DNA of 64,000 bases from Cyclobacterium plantarum (GTDB taxonomy: Bacteria; Bacteroidota; Bacteroidia; Cytophagales; Cyclobacteriaceae), in the NCBI RefSeq assembly GCF_011290685.1, contig NZ_JAANYN010000006.1, forward strand, positions 1 to 64,000, given 5' to 3'. A model generated the notes under the pieces. That model was not told where the DNA came from. It saw only the letters and a program-made list of their open reading frames with translations, and ran no database searches. How positions within the stretch are numbered: position 1 is the stretch's first letter; the number at the start of each line of letters is the position of its first letter. This document shows positions 23,995 to 33,652 of this stretch, one piece after another. A program made the translations under genes and the position numbers.

Positions 23995-25704
23995 CTATTC
24001 GGTAGCATAACCTGGATTTTGCGCCAGTTGGCTGCCGGTATTTCGTTCGATCTCAGAGAAGGGAATGGGCCACAGGTTATGGTAAGGCTGTACATCCACA
24101 CCGAAATTGGTTACATCGGGCCTGCCTTCGCAATACCGGTTTGTACGCTCGTAAAGGAGACCCAGCCGATTTAGGGTAAGGCGCCTTTTTTCTTCTACTC
24201 CGAGTTCGCGCATACGTTCATCCAGGATAAAATCGATATCCACCTCTCCCGGACTCACCGGCCTGGCATTGGCCCTATCCCTGACCACATTGATATCGGT
24301 GGCTGCTTCTGCGGGTTGATTGTTGCCTAAGTAGGCTTCAGCACGGAGAAGGTAAGTTTCGGCCAGGCGGATATGGTATTGATCGCTGTAGGTAGTTCCA
24401 GCAGTGGAAGAATTTAGCAATTTTAATTCTGCATCCACATAGAGCTCAGGCGGATGTTGGCCAGGGGTGGTAACTTTGGATTGGTAAGGATAGAAATACC
24501 TGATGGTATCATCCAGGGATTGCCTGAACAATGGCATGTGATCAGAAATGTTTTGTCCATACCATTCCGATTCCGGATTGTTAAAAGCCACATCGCGTAT
24601 AAAATTATGCTCAGAATTCCGCATATCTTCCCAGTCGTAATGCCAAATCCCATAGTTAAAGTGGTTGGTACCCCTGAAACGACCAATACCCCTTCCTCCG
24701 GTATAATCCGAGACCCCCTGTGGCAGGAAAGGGGCAACACCAGAAGGATCTCGCACAATAAAACTCCAGGGCCTTGGCGCATGATCGCGTTCCAGTTGTG
24801 GACCTTCTTTACTTGAAGAGGAGATTACACCTCCCTGAATATCTACCTCGTATTGCCATACCCAGATTCCCTCGGTATTTCCCACTCCTCTGTTTTGATT
24901 GTATCTCCTGAACAGGTCCCAGTACACATCTCCCGGCTCACTGGCAAGTGAGCCAAAGCGTTCGGTCATCAAAGCCGTATTGGGGTCATCGATCACCATG
25001 CTGGCTGCTGTAATGGCATCCGTCCACCTTTCCAAGGACACATACACCTCTGCCAGGATATGATATGCGGCCAAATTATTGACTTCCCCATCCCGAACAG
25101 CTGTGATTTCGGGAAGATTGGCAGCGGCAAACTCCAAATCTTCGGCGGCCTGCAAGTAAACTTCCTCCCGGCTTGCGCGAACGTAATCGGTTTTGGGAGA
25201 ACTCACTTCCTCCAGCTCCAGCGGTACCCCACCGTAGAGGTGAGCCAAATTCCGGTAAGCAAAACCCCTGAACAATTTTGCCTGGGCTTCAATTAATGTT
25301 TTTTCCTGTTCGCTCATGGCTGAATTCTCCATTCGGTTCAATATGATGTTTGCGCCGGAAATCACCCGGTAATATTGCCGCCAATGAAACTCTACCAGTC
25401 CACTCGTAGGCAATAGCGTAGCGAGGTAGGAGCCAAACCTCACGTTGAGTTGGTTGGCACCGTTGTATCCCAGATCAGTGCCATAGATATAATCCAGTGG
25501 CCTGTGCTCTCCGTCGGATAAGATGACTCTGGATTGGTCATAAAGTGCGTATACAGCCGCATTGAAATCAGAGAAAGTAATGTAGGAGTTTTCCGGGCTT
25601 GCAAAATCCAGGGGTACTTCTTCCAAAATTGAAGATTCGTCGCAAGCTGAGGTACCAATCGCCAGTAGACTTGCACACAATATGATATAGTTATATATTT
25701 TCAT
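23995..25704 (-). CDS. RagB/SusD family nutrient-binding lipoprotein (system 1)
   Basis: This 569-residue SusD-like protein has a lipobox G-T-S-A-C at Cys21 followed by acidic D-E-S-S. The SusD N-terminal helices include L-F-R-G-F-A-Y-R-N-L-A-H-L-Y-G-G near 143-158. The C-terminal RagB/SusD part carries L-A-E-T-Y-L-L-R-A-E-A-Y-L and R-M-R-E-L-G-V-E-E-K-R-R. It is the surface cap of the SusC transporter encoded 16 bp upstream and binds glycan. Sulfatases downstream suggest a sulfated ligand. Confidence 0.93.
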   Translation of the reverse strand: MKIYNYIILCASLLAIGTSACDESSILEEVPLDFASPENSYITFSDFNAAVYALYDQSRVILSDGEHRPLDYIYGTDLGYNGANQLNVRFGSYLATLLPTSGLVEFHWRQYYRVISGANIILNRMENSAMSEQEKTLIEAQAKLFRGFAYRNLAHLYGGVPLELEEVSSPKTDYVRASREEVYLQAAEDLEFAAANLPEITAVRDGEVNNLAAYHILAEVYVSLERWTDAITAASMVIDDPNTALMTERFGSLASEPGDVYWDLFRRYNQNRGVGNTEGIWVWQYEVDIQGGVISSSSKEGPQLERDHAPRPWSFIVRDPSGVAPFLPQGVSDYTGGRGIGRFRGTNHFNYGIWHYDWEDMRNSEHNFIRDVAFNNPESEWYGQNISDHMPLFRQSLDDTIRYFYPYQSKVTTPGQHPPELYVDAELKLLNSSTAGTTYSDQYHIRLAETYLLRAEAYLGNNQPAEAATDINVVRDRANARPVSPGEVDIDFILDERMRELGVEEKRRLTLNRLGLLYERTNRYCEGRPDVTNFGVDVQPYHNLWPIPFSEIERNTGSQLAQNPGYATE

Positions 25705-25720
25705 GATTCTTTTTTTTTAA

Positions 25721-28700
25721 TTAAAAACTGACATCCAAACCAGCTGAAAAGCCTTTCATCACTGGCAATCCAGATGGATCAAAACCACTTCCTGTTTCAG
25801 GGTCCCAGCCTTCCCAATTGGTCCAGGTGGCCAGATTTTTTCCACTCACAAATAGCTTCAAACCCTGTATTCCAAATTTCTGAACGAGATCTTGATTAAA
25901 CCTGTATGCCAGGGAAACGTCTTGAAGCCTTACGAAACTACGGCTATCGTAATACCGGTAATCAATACCCGCCACCTGATCCTGGGCCCTGTACTTGGCA
26001 TCTGGATTGGAAGGCGTCCAGTAATCTACATCAACAAATAAGTTGGATCTTCGTGCATTGTCAGATTGTGCCAAATTTGGATTATTTGCTCCCAAATAAC
26101 CATTCTTACCTCCCTGGATAGAATTGATAAAAACCCTGAAGGTGAAATTTCTATAGTTGAATTCATTCATCAGCCCGAATCTAAAGGCCGGTTCATTTCT
26201 GCCAATGATCACCCGGTCATTGGCATCCACTACACCATCGTTATTTTGATCAATGATCTCATGGGTGCCGACAAAAAACCCAGGAGGCGGTTCCTCACCC
26301 AATTGGATGATTCCTGCCGATTCATAATCATAAATGGAATTGATGGATTCACCGATAAACAAACCGCTTCCAATCAGGTCGTCCTCTACCCCATCACCAT
26401 CAGCATCCAATCCAAGCAAGGAAACAATTCTGTTTCGGTTGGAGGCAATATTAAAATTGGCATTCCAGTTAAATACCCCTGAATTCATTACATCACCTTT
26501 CAAAATAAATTCCACTCCCCTGTTGGCAATCTCACCTACATTGGTGGAGATACTATTAAAACCCGTAATTTCAGGGATATTAATGCTATACAACAGATCG
26601 TTGGTAGTATTTTGATAATAGTCTAAGGTTCCACTAAGGCGGCTATCGAACAAGGAAAAGTCAAATCCAAAATTGTATCCTGTAGTGGTTTCCCAGGACA
26701 GATCAGCATTGGAAAGGGTGGTTACACGTTGTCCAAAAATGGTGGATCCGCCTTCCCCAAATACATAAGCGGGGTATAGGGAAACCCTTGCCAGAGAGGA
26801 ATACCGGCTAGTCAGGTTGCCATTGGTTCCATAAGAGCCCCTGAATTTAAGGTGGCTAAACGGAGATTGTTCCATAAAACCTTCCTCACTGAGTACCCAA
26901 CCTACACCCAAAGATGGAAAGATCCCGAACTTATTGTTTTCAGCAAATCCGGAAAAACCATCCCTCCGGACCGTGGCGGTAATCAGGTATTTTTCACTAA
27001 AATCATAATTGATTCTAGCTGTCTGGTACAAATAACTTTCGTCCCAGGCACTGGACTGGATCAACTGCAGCTGTCCCAGGCTGAGATCATTGTACCCCAA
27101 ACCCAAATTGCTGTAATTGGTACCATTTGCCTGGGTACTCTCATTCTTCAATTCCCTTCTTCCTGCCACAAGGGTCAGGTTTATGTTATGGTCATTGTTT
27201 ATTGTTCTTCGGTAAGTCAAAATATTGTCCAGCGTCCAGTCATAGGCATGATAATTACGCTTAAAAGCCAATCCAGCAGCCCCGGCACCATATTCATTGC
27301 TTCTGTAATGCCTCCTCCAGGTATAATTATTTCCGAAATTCACCCTGAAATTTAATCCTTCGATATATGGAATCTCAATATCCATATAGACATTTGCGAA
27401 TAAATTGTTCCTTTTGTCAAAGTCATTGGACAACGGACTCAGGAAGGGGTTTGCCCGTATGGCACCGTCCGGGTTGAGGATGACATTGCCGGCTTCATCC
27501 CAGGGAACCACCAGGGGAGGCATGGAAGTAATGTTCCCCATTGCCGGAATTTCGCCGGAATTGTCCGCAAAAGAACCAAAAGTTTGCACACCAAAGCGAA
27601 AGCCCTCTAAAATTTGGTGATCCAGATTTATTCTTGCTGTGATTCGCTCGAATTGATCGTTCATGATAAAACCTTCCTGTTTGGTATAGCCAGTAGAGAG
27701 AAAATAAGAAGTGGATTCAGAGGCTCCCCGGACACTTAAATTATGATTGTTAATAAAGCCCCTTTGAGTAGCAGCATCCCACCAATCGAAATCAGTGCCA
27801 TTTTGAAACCCTTCGAATTGTACAGGTTCAAAAAGTGCCGCCACATCATAATCGGGATTCGGTTGGATATAATCAGGTGGCAAATAGGCCTGCTGCCAGT
27901 CCTGATCCCTGATTTTTTGGAGAAATTGCTCCCTATCCATCAATTCAGGCCTGTTGGTGGGCGTTTGGGTGGTGTAGGTTCCGGTATAGTTGAATATGGG
28001 CTTCTGTTCGACTTTGCCACTTTTGGTCGTGATCATGATCACGCCGTTGGCCGCCTGTGCTCCAAATATGGCCATGCTGCTGGCATCTTTCAACACATCA
28101 ATCGACTCAATGTCGTTTGGGTTCAAATCACTAAGGCTTCCGGTAAATATAATGCCATCCACTACTATCAACACACTCTGGTTTCCGCTCAGGGTAGTCC
28201 TACCCCTGACGGAAATAGATGGGTTCTGGCCGGCCCTGTTGACCTGTCCCACATTTAATCCCGGTACTGATCCCTGCAGGGATTGGGCGATATTGACATT
28301 TGGCGATTCCCTGAAAGCCTCAATATCAGCCCTTACCACCGATCCCGTAACATCTCTTTTCTTCTGAGTACCATACCCAATCACCACCACTTCCTCCAGT
28401 GAGGAAGCATCCTGTAACAGGGTGATGTTAATGGTCGTTTGAGACCCAATAGCTACTGTTTTCGATTCATACCCAATGTATGAAAAAACCAGGGTGGCAT
28501 CATCCGGAACTGACATGGAATAGTGGCCATCAATATCTGTGACGGTACCCGTGGTAGTACCAAGCACTGTAATCGTAGCACCCGGTAAGGGTTCCCCGTT
28601 TTCATCGGTTACGGTTCCTGAAATATCAACGGGGAGATCGTCAACATCAATGGTAACTGAACTATTACCCCTTTCAGGGATCCCAACATGGATGTTGTCA

Positions 28701-29035
28701 TTTACCTGGGTAAAACTTAGGGAAACCTGGCCCCCAATGGTACTGAGCACCTGATACAAGGAAACCCTGCGTTCATTGATATTGATTGGTTTGTTTAAAT
28801 CTAACTGATCATGGTTATAGGTAAACCTAAAATCCGTTTTGGATTCAATATCGGCAAAGAAGCTGGATAAAGGGGCATTTTCCATCCTTATGGATACCTT
28901 GACCTCCTCAATATTTTTCCGCTGCGCATTTCCTGTATTGGCTAGTAGAACCGTACAAAAAAGCAACTGAATCAAGAAACCATGTAACATTCGCCTGGAC
29001 AGCATAATAAGTTGTCTCCGTATATTTTTTTTCAT
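25721..29035 (-). CDS. SusC-type TonB-dependent transporter with STN signalling domain (system 1)
   Basis: This 1104-residue outer-membrane receptor has a signal peptide to about residue 38 (T-G-N-A-Q). An STN domain at about 45-118 (F-A-D-I-E-S-K-T-D-F-R-F) contacts FecR-type anti-sigma factors. A carboxypeptidase-regulatory-like domain follows at 136-206 (G-T-V-T-D-E-N-G-E-P-L-P-G-A), then the TonB-box-like E-E-V-V-V-I-G-Y-G at 214-222, the plug and a 22-strand barrel ending in S-F. It lies after the sigma and FecR genes and before SusD. Presence of STN ties import to transcription of its own operon. Confidence 0.94.
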   Translation of the reverse strand: MKKNIRRQLIMLSRRMLHGFLIQLLFCTVLLANTGNAQRKNIEEVKVSIRMENAPLSSFFADIESKTDFRFTYNHDQLDLNKPININERRVSLYQVLSTIGGQVSLSFTQVNDNIHVGIPERGNSSVTIDVDDLPVDISGTVTDENGEPLPGATITVLGTTTGTVTDIDGHYSMSVPDDATLVFSYIGYESKTVAIGSQTTINITLLQDASSLEEVVVIGYGTQKKRDVTGSVVRADIEAFRESPNVNIAQSLQGSVPGLNVGQVNRAGQNPSISVRGRTTLSGNQSVLIVVDGIIFTGSLSDLNPNDIESIDVLKDASSMAIFGAQAANGVIMITTKSGKVEQKPIFNYTGTYTTQTPTNRPELMDREQFLQKIRDQDWQQAYLPPDYIQPNPDYDVAALFEPVQFEGFQNGTDFDWWDAATQRGFINNHNLSVRGASESTSYFLSTGYTKQEGFIMNDQFERITARINLDHQILEGFRFGVQTFGSFADNSGEIPAMGNITSMPPLVVPWDEAGNVILNPDGAIRANPFLSPLSNDFDKRNNLFANVYMDIEIPYIEGLNFRVNFGNNYTWRRHYRSNEYGAGAAGLAFKRNYHAYDWTLDNILTYRRTINNDHNINLTLVAGRRELKNESTQANGTNYSNLGLGYNDLSLGQLQLIQSSAWDESYLYQTARINYDFSEKYLITATVRRDGFSGFAENNKFGIFPSLGVGWVLSEEGFMEQSPFSHLKFRGSYGTNGNLTSRYSSLARVSLYPAYVFGEGGSTIFGQRVTTLSNADLSWETTTGYNFGFDFSLFDSRLSGTLDYYQNTTNDLLYSINIPEITGFNSISTNVGEIANRGVEFILKGDVMNSGVFNWNANFNIASNRNRIVSLLGLDADGDGVEDDLIGSGLFIGESINSIYDYESAGIIQLGEEPPPGFFVGTHEIIDQNNDGVVDANDRVIIGRNEPAFRFGLMNEFNYRNFTFRVFINSIQGGKNGYLGANNPNLAQSDNARRSNLFVDVDYWTPSNPDAKYRAQDQVAGIDYRYYDSRSFVRLQDVSLAYRFNQDLVQKFGIQGLKLFVSGKNLATWTNWEGWDPETGSGFDPSGLPVMKGFSAGLDVSF

Positions 29036-29110
29036 AATATTGACTTGTTTAAGTGATTGTATACTTGAACACTTGCCTTTATTTTCTGAAAACTTGTGAA
29101 GGCAAGTTCA

Positions 29111-29145
29111 GGCAGGATTCCAAACTCCCCAGAATGGGTCCTGCC
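29111..29145 (-). promoter_or_regulatory. Stem-loop between fecR and susC (system 1)
   Basis: Perfect 7-bp arms GGCAGGA (29111-29117) and TCCTGCC (29139-29145) enclose 21 bases with a further CCC/GGG pairing. The hairpin sits in the 147-bp spacer between FecR and SusC and could set their relative expression. No T-run follows on the minus strand. Confidence 0.4.
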
Positions 29146-29182
29146 ATTTTCTTAACCGGTATCCAACTTGTTCATCTCTATA

Positions 29183-30217
29183 TTATTTTGGGTTGTATAA
29201 TGTTATGTTTCTGTTAGCGATCTTGTATTGCCATCCAGAGGTGATACATATCCCTCTCAATACATTTTCCAGGTTTTCATCCTTATAAATGCCGGAATAT
29301 TTCCAATTCTCAGACACATTACCTACCAACTTCAGGTCGACCCCATACCAATTTTCAATTTTGGCTTTAACCTCATTAAAGGAGGCTGACCTGAAAACCA
29401 AAATTTTATCTTTCCAACCGGTTACCTCCAGAGGATCAAAACCCGTTTTGGAAAATTTACCATCTTCTTCAATGGCCAGCATTTCAGCAGGATTCAACTG
29501 GACCTGATTGCCTTTTTGATCGTTTACCTGAACCTTCCCACTTAGTAGGGCAATGGATAAATTCGTATGTCCTTCTTTTACATTGAAAGAGGTGCCAAGA
29601 ACCTTAATTTCGGTGCTTCTGGCAAAAACACTAAAGGGATATCCGTTCTTCCTGACTTCAAAAAAAGCTTCTCCCTTCAATCTGACCCATCTGTCCCCCT
29701 GACTGAATGCCTTTGGATATTCTATTTCACTACCGGAATTGAGGTAAACCCTGCTGCTGTCTGCCAAAGTGATAAGGGACCTTTTTCCAGGGGGAACACT
29801 TCTAAAAACAGTAATTTCCTCCGCTACCACTGGTTTTATCGGCTCAACGCCTTCAATCATGTGGTGATGGACCATCCAACCACAAAAACATAAAATAGCT
29901 ATTGCTGCAATGTTTCTTAAAGGGAAAAAGGAAAACCAGGATCCCATTTTTGGTTCATCGCCTGTTTTTTTTTGTTTTCCGGCTTTAATAATGTTCTCAA
30001 AGCTTTCCACATACATCTCGTCTGAAACCTCAAAGGAGTGAGCATACTTTACGGACCTGATTATAGAAGCGGCCTCCAACACGGTCTCCCTCTTTTCAGG
30101 ATGCTGCTGCATCCACTTTTCCCAGAAATGCCGGGTGTTTTTATCAGGCATTTTCACCCATTGGATAAAAAATTCATCCGAAAGAAAATCGATGGTATCG
30201 TAATCTTTGTACCTCAT
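29183..30217 (-). CDS. FecR family anti-sigma factor (system 1)
   Basis: This 344-residue protein has a cytoplasmic N-terminal part, one membrane span near residues 100-118 (I-A-A-I-A-I-L-C-F-C-G-W) and a periplasmic FecR domain (F-R-S-V-P-P-G-K-R-S-L-I-T-L-A-D). A C-terminal DUF4974 domain carries N-W-Y-G-V-D-L and L-E-N-V-L-R-G-I. It holds or activates the ECF sigma factor encoded just upstream, and receives the signal from the STN domain of the SusC encoded downstream. Confidence 0.93.
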   Translation of the reverse strand: MRYKDYDTIDFLSDEFFIQWVKMPDKNTRHFWEKWMQQHPEKRETVLEAASIIRSVKYAHSFEVSDEMYVESFENIIKAGKQKKTGDEPKMGSWFSFFPLRNIAAIAILCFCGWMVHHHMIEGVEPIKPVVAEEITVFRSVPPGKRSLITLADSSRVYLNSGSEIEYPKAFSQGDRWVRLKGEAFFEVRKNGYPFSVFARSTEIKVLGTSFNVKEGHTNLSIALLSGKVQVNDQKGNQVQLNPAEMLAIEEDGKFSKTGFDPLEVTGWKDKILVFRSASFNEVKAKIENWYGVDLKLVGNVSENWKYSGIYKDENLENVLRGICITSGWQYKIANRNITLYNPK

Positions 30218-30253
30218 TTTGTTAATGCCAATCTAAATAATAGGTTTGATCCT

Positions 30254-30889
30254 TTAGGATTTTTTTAAAATGCCCTTTAATGTGGCCAGGCCCCGGTAAA
30301 TAATTTTCCTTGCAGATTTCACTTCGCTGAATTCCATAACATTGGCAATTTCCTTGTAGCTCATTCCCTCTTCGTAAAGCAATAAAATGGCTTGCCTTTG
30401 CCTGGCAGTCAATGCTTTCAATGCCTTCCGGACTTCTTGTCTCATTTCTTCATCCTTTTCCCGCTGAATCAGGATTGACTCCTGCGACATGGTAATCGGA
30501 AAGTAGGTCTCTTTTTGATGCAGCCCGTCCCTGCCAAATTTTGTTTCCTTTTTAAGTTTGCGGATGATTTCCCGATGCAGGGATTTGAATAGATAGCCTT
30601 TAATATGGCTGACTGAACTCAGGCTACCCCTTTTGTCCCTTAATTGGATAAAAATATTTTGCACACAATCCTTTATCAACCCACTGTCACAAGTAATCTG
30701 AGACCCGTACCTAAACATGGCCTTCACATGAACCCTGTAGATGTAATTAAAAGCCAATTCATTCCCCTTGTCAAAGGCATTCCAAATCTCCTCATCCGTA
30801 TTGCTTTCAAACTTCAGTAAGGATTCACTTTGGCTCAAAGGCAAAACCAAATGGCTGGCTGAGAGGATTTCCTTTTTTTCAGGTTTCAT
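30254..30889 (-). CDS. ECF-type RNA polymerase sigma factor (system 1)
   Basis: This 211-residue protein shows region 2 (F-N-Y-I-Y-R-V-H-V-K-A-M-F-R-Y, then D-C-V-Q-N-I-F-I-Q-L) and region 4 (L-T-A-R-Q-R-Q-A-I-L-L-L-Y-E-E-G-M-S-Y-K-E-I-A). It is followed by FecR and an STN-SusC, the usual surface-signalling set, and should drive transcription of the downstream sulfatase operon. It starts just downstream of the end of the second SusCD system, on the same strand, with about 290 bp of AT-rich spacer. Confidence 0.93.
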   Translation of the reverse strand: MKPEKKEILSASHLVLPLSQSESLLKFESNTDEEIWNAFDKGNELAFNYIYRVHVKAMFRYGSQITCDSGLIKDCVQNIFIQLRDKRGSLSSVSHIKGYLFKSLHREIIRKLKKETKFGRDGLHQKETYFPITMSQESILIQREKDEEMRQEVRKALKALTARQRQAILLLYEEGMSYKEIANVMEFSEVKSARKIIYRGLATLKGILKKS

Positions 30890-31178
30890 TGGGTTTAATT
30901 ATTATTGGGCTTACTAATATGAAGAGGGAAGCCAGGATGTAAATGACCCCATTATATCGAAAAAAATTAAAAAAAATAAGAAACTAAAAATGTGTTTTTC
31001 AATACCAATAGAATATTCTGTTGGTTGATTTTTTCGGGGAATAATAAAAATTTTGGTTAAAAGTAGGGTTTTAATAGATCGAAAGCTTAAAGGTTTTGAT
31101 GCTCCGCAACCCGGAGACAGGTGGTAATCCAGTGAATTTGGGCAGGAATAACCACTAATGCATTCCAAGAATATTTGC

Positions 31179-31874
31179 CTAAACGATTTCGCTAAAAAAT
31201 TCCTCCAATGCCATCCTCTTTGAAGGATCACCTATCAAATTGACATGCTCCTTTGGGTCGGTCTGGTGGTCATAAAGCTCTTCATTGGCTCCTGAGGCAT
31301 TTTCACCCCATCGGGTATATCGCCAGCGGTCAGTTCTAATGGTGGCAGCGCCACCTCCCGTAATCGTGTAGGCATAATCCCAGGAATCCGGATCATCCCC
31401 TCCGGGCTCACCTCTCTCTATGCCTACTGGCACCCCCATGTGAAAAATCTTGGAAATCCTGGCCGTATAATAACCACGTTTGCGAAATAATCCTGCCACA
31501 GATGGGTGGACGGCAAGGGCAGGAGTTTCTTTCCGGTAGCTTCCCGGCTGATCATTGTTTTCCAATACCCCATTGGTTTGGGGATACAATCCACTCATAA
31601 AGGAAGCCCTGGATGGCCCACAAAGTGGAAACTGGCTGTATGCACGGGAAAACCGAACCCCTTCGGCGGCAAGCCGGTCCAGATGAGGTGTGTGGTTTGT
31701 AATTCCCATAAAGGGTCCGATGTTGGTATTCAGATCATCGGATACGATCAATAGGACGTTGGGCTTCTATGCCTGCAGGTTTGGAGCTATCAAACTTACA
31801 CCTACCAGCAAGAACAGGGCAAATGCACAATAATTCCCCTTAACACTGCACGGATGAACTACCGGAAATACCAT
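31179..31874 (-). pseudogene. Broken iduronate-2-sulfatase-like gene
   Basis: The frame from ATG 31872-31874 gives a signal peptide (F-A-L-F-L-L-V-G-V-S), then an in-frame TAG at 31767-31769, then [11 protein letters not shown], the usual sulfatase start. The canonical formylglycine motif C-G-P-S-R and S-G-L-Y-P-Q-T-N-G follow. After D-S-W-D-Y-A-Y-T the sequence jumps to the C-terminal segment [13 protein letters not shown] and L-Y-D-H-Q-T-D-P. Relatives of this type are near 480 residues, so roughly 250 codons are gone. An internal start at 31751 leaves 190 residues without signal peptide. It is distal in the second SusCD operon. Confidence 0.88.
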
Positions 31875-31884
31875 TGGAGTGCAC

Positions 31885-33519
31885 CTATTGCCTGTTGTTG
31901 CGCTCCATATGTTCCAAATAAGCATCCAGGTATTTTTGGTTCATTTCATCGGAATCTCCGTATTTGTCCCTGAGATCCTTAAGTTTTTGGTGCATTTCTT
32001 CCCTTACATCTGCGTATGAGGGATCGTCATAAATGTTGTTCATTTCGTTCGGATCCTCTTTCAGATCGTACATTTCCCATTCATCAATGTCATAATAAAA
32101 ATGCATCAGTTTATACCTTTCTGTGGCAACGCCATAATGCCTTTTGACCATGTGAACGGATGGATACTCATAGTAAGTATAATATACTGCATCGCGCCAT
32201 TCTTCCGTCTCCCCACTCACCAGGGTTCTGAAGGATTTTCCCTGCATTTCCGGGGCAGCTTCCACCCCGGCATAATCGAGCAGCGTGGGTGCAAAATCCA
32301 GGTTTTGGACCAATTTATCAATCTTTGTTCCCGGTTTAATTTCCTTAGGATACCGGACCAATAAAGGAGTGCGGAAAGACTGCTCGTACATAAAGCGCTT
32401 GTCAAACCAACCATGTTCTCCCAGGTAAAATCCCTGGTCAGAGGTATAGACCACAATGGTATTTTCTGCCAGGCCATTTTCTTCCAGGTAGTCCAGCACC
32501 TCTCCTACTCCATCATCCACGGACTTAATTGTCCTCAGGTAATCCTTGATATACCTGTTGAATTTCCAGACACCTATTTCTTTTTCTTTATCGTCAAATT
32601 CAACCCCTTCCGCCTGGGGATAAGCTTCCAAAAAAGCCTGGTTTTTTGGGTTATAAGCTTCCCTCCATTGGGCCTTTTGCTCATCTGTCAACCGATCCAA
32701 TTCCCTGGTAAATCCAGTGCTGTCTCCTTTAGGGTCCACTTCAAACTTAAAATCATGTCCCCACATAGCGTGCCCATCGATTTCCATTTCCTGCTCTTTG
32801 GCGGCAGTGCCCCGTCCTTCATAATTCGTAAGGTCGTCGAAATAATTGGCAGGCGGGTCAAAGGTTTTGTCATCGTACAGTGTCAGGTATTTAGGAGCAG
32901 GTTTCCAATTGCGATGGGGGGCTTTTTGGTTGTAAATCAAAAGGAAAGGCTTATCCTTTTCCCGTCCTTCTTTTAGCCAATCCATGGCAAATTGGGTGGT
33001 AAGTTCAGTGACATATCCTTCAAAACGCTGCCTTTCCCCATTGACCAAAAAATCAGGATTATAGTAGTGCCCCTGTCCGGGCAAAACCATGGAATGGTCA
33101 AATCCCTGCGGTAAGCCATCCAGGTGAATCTTACCAACCATGGCCGTATTGTACCCGGCTTTCTGAAGCATTTTGGCAAAATTGTTCTGGTCCCAATTAA
33201 AGGGTTGAATATTGTCCACTTTACCATTTAGAAAACTATGTTTCCCAGTTAAAACTACCGCACGGCTGGGAGCACAAATGGAATTGGTGACGGTGGCTCT
33301 GGTAAAAAGTGCACCTTCCTCCGCCAGCCGGTCAATCTGTGGCGTCTCATTAAGGCCATGACCGTAGGCACTGATGGCCTGGTAAGCATGGTCATCGCTC
33401 ATGATAAAGACGATGTTGGGTGGAGCATCCTCTTGTTTTTCCTGCGTATTGCAGGCAGCAGCAAGAACACTCATCAAAACGGTAAAAAATAGCAAGCTAT
33501 TTCTGTAGGTTAATTTCAT
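31885..33519 (-). CDS. Sulfatase lipoprotein, GlcNAc-6-O-sulfatase-like
   Basis: This 544-residue sulfatase has a lipobox L-A-A-A-C at Cys23 followed by an acidic-rich stretch. P-N-I-V-F-I-M-S-D-D starts the fold, and C82-A-P-S-R is the canonical formylglycine motif. D-Q-G-F-Y-L-G-E-H-G-W-F-D-K-R and the C-terminal V-K-R-H-Y-G-V-A-T are typical of the GlcNAc-6-sulfatase-like group, though substrate is inferred by resemblance. It follows SusD of system 2 by about 130 bp. A truncated sister lies at 1.5-2.0 kb. Confidence 0.92.
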   Translation of the reverse strand: MKLTYRNSLLFFTVLMSVLAAACNTQEKQEDAPPNIVFIMSDDHAYQAISAYGHGLNETPQIDRLAEEGALFTRATVTNSICAPSRAVVLTGKHSFLNGKVDNIQPFNWDQNNFAKMLQKAGYNTAMVGKIHLDGLPQGFDHSMVLPGQGHYYNPDFLVNGERQRFEGYVTELTTQFAMDWLKEGREKDKPFLLIYNQKAPHRNWKPAPKYLTLYDDKTFDPPANYFDDLTNYEGRGTAAKEQEMEIDGHAMWGHDFKFEVDPKGDSTGFTRELDRLTDEQKAQWREAYNPKNQAFLEAYPQAEGVEFDDKEKEIGVWKFNRYIKDYLRTIKSVDDGVGEVLDYLEENGLAENTIVVYTSDQGFYLGEHGWFDKRFMYEQSFRTPLLVRYPKEIKPGTKIDKLVQNLDFAPTLLDYAGVEAAPEMQGKSFRTLVSGETEEWRDAVYYTYYEYPSVHMVKRHYGVATERYKLMHFYYDIDEWEMYDLKEDPNEMNNIYDDPSYADVREEMHQKLKDLRDKYGDSDEMNQKYLDAYLEHMERNNRQ

Positions 33520-33652
33520 ATCAGGTCTAAAGTTAAATCATACATCATGCAGCAGAATTAGTGCATTTCTCAAGTTCCCTGTTGGCAATTATCTATTACG
33601 GAATGCCAATAAACGAAAAGAAAGAAAACATGACAATTTAATAGAAGTAAAT

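Noticed and set aside
30914-31231. A 105-codon minus-strand frame before the sigma factor of system 1
   Set aside because: It overlaps the tail of the broken sulfatase, is low in complexity and shows no domain.
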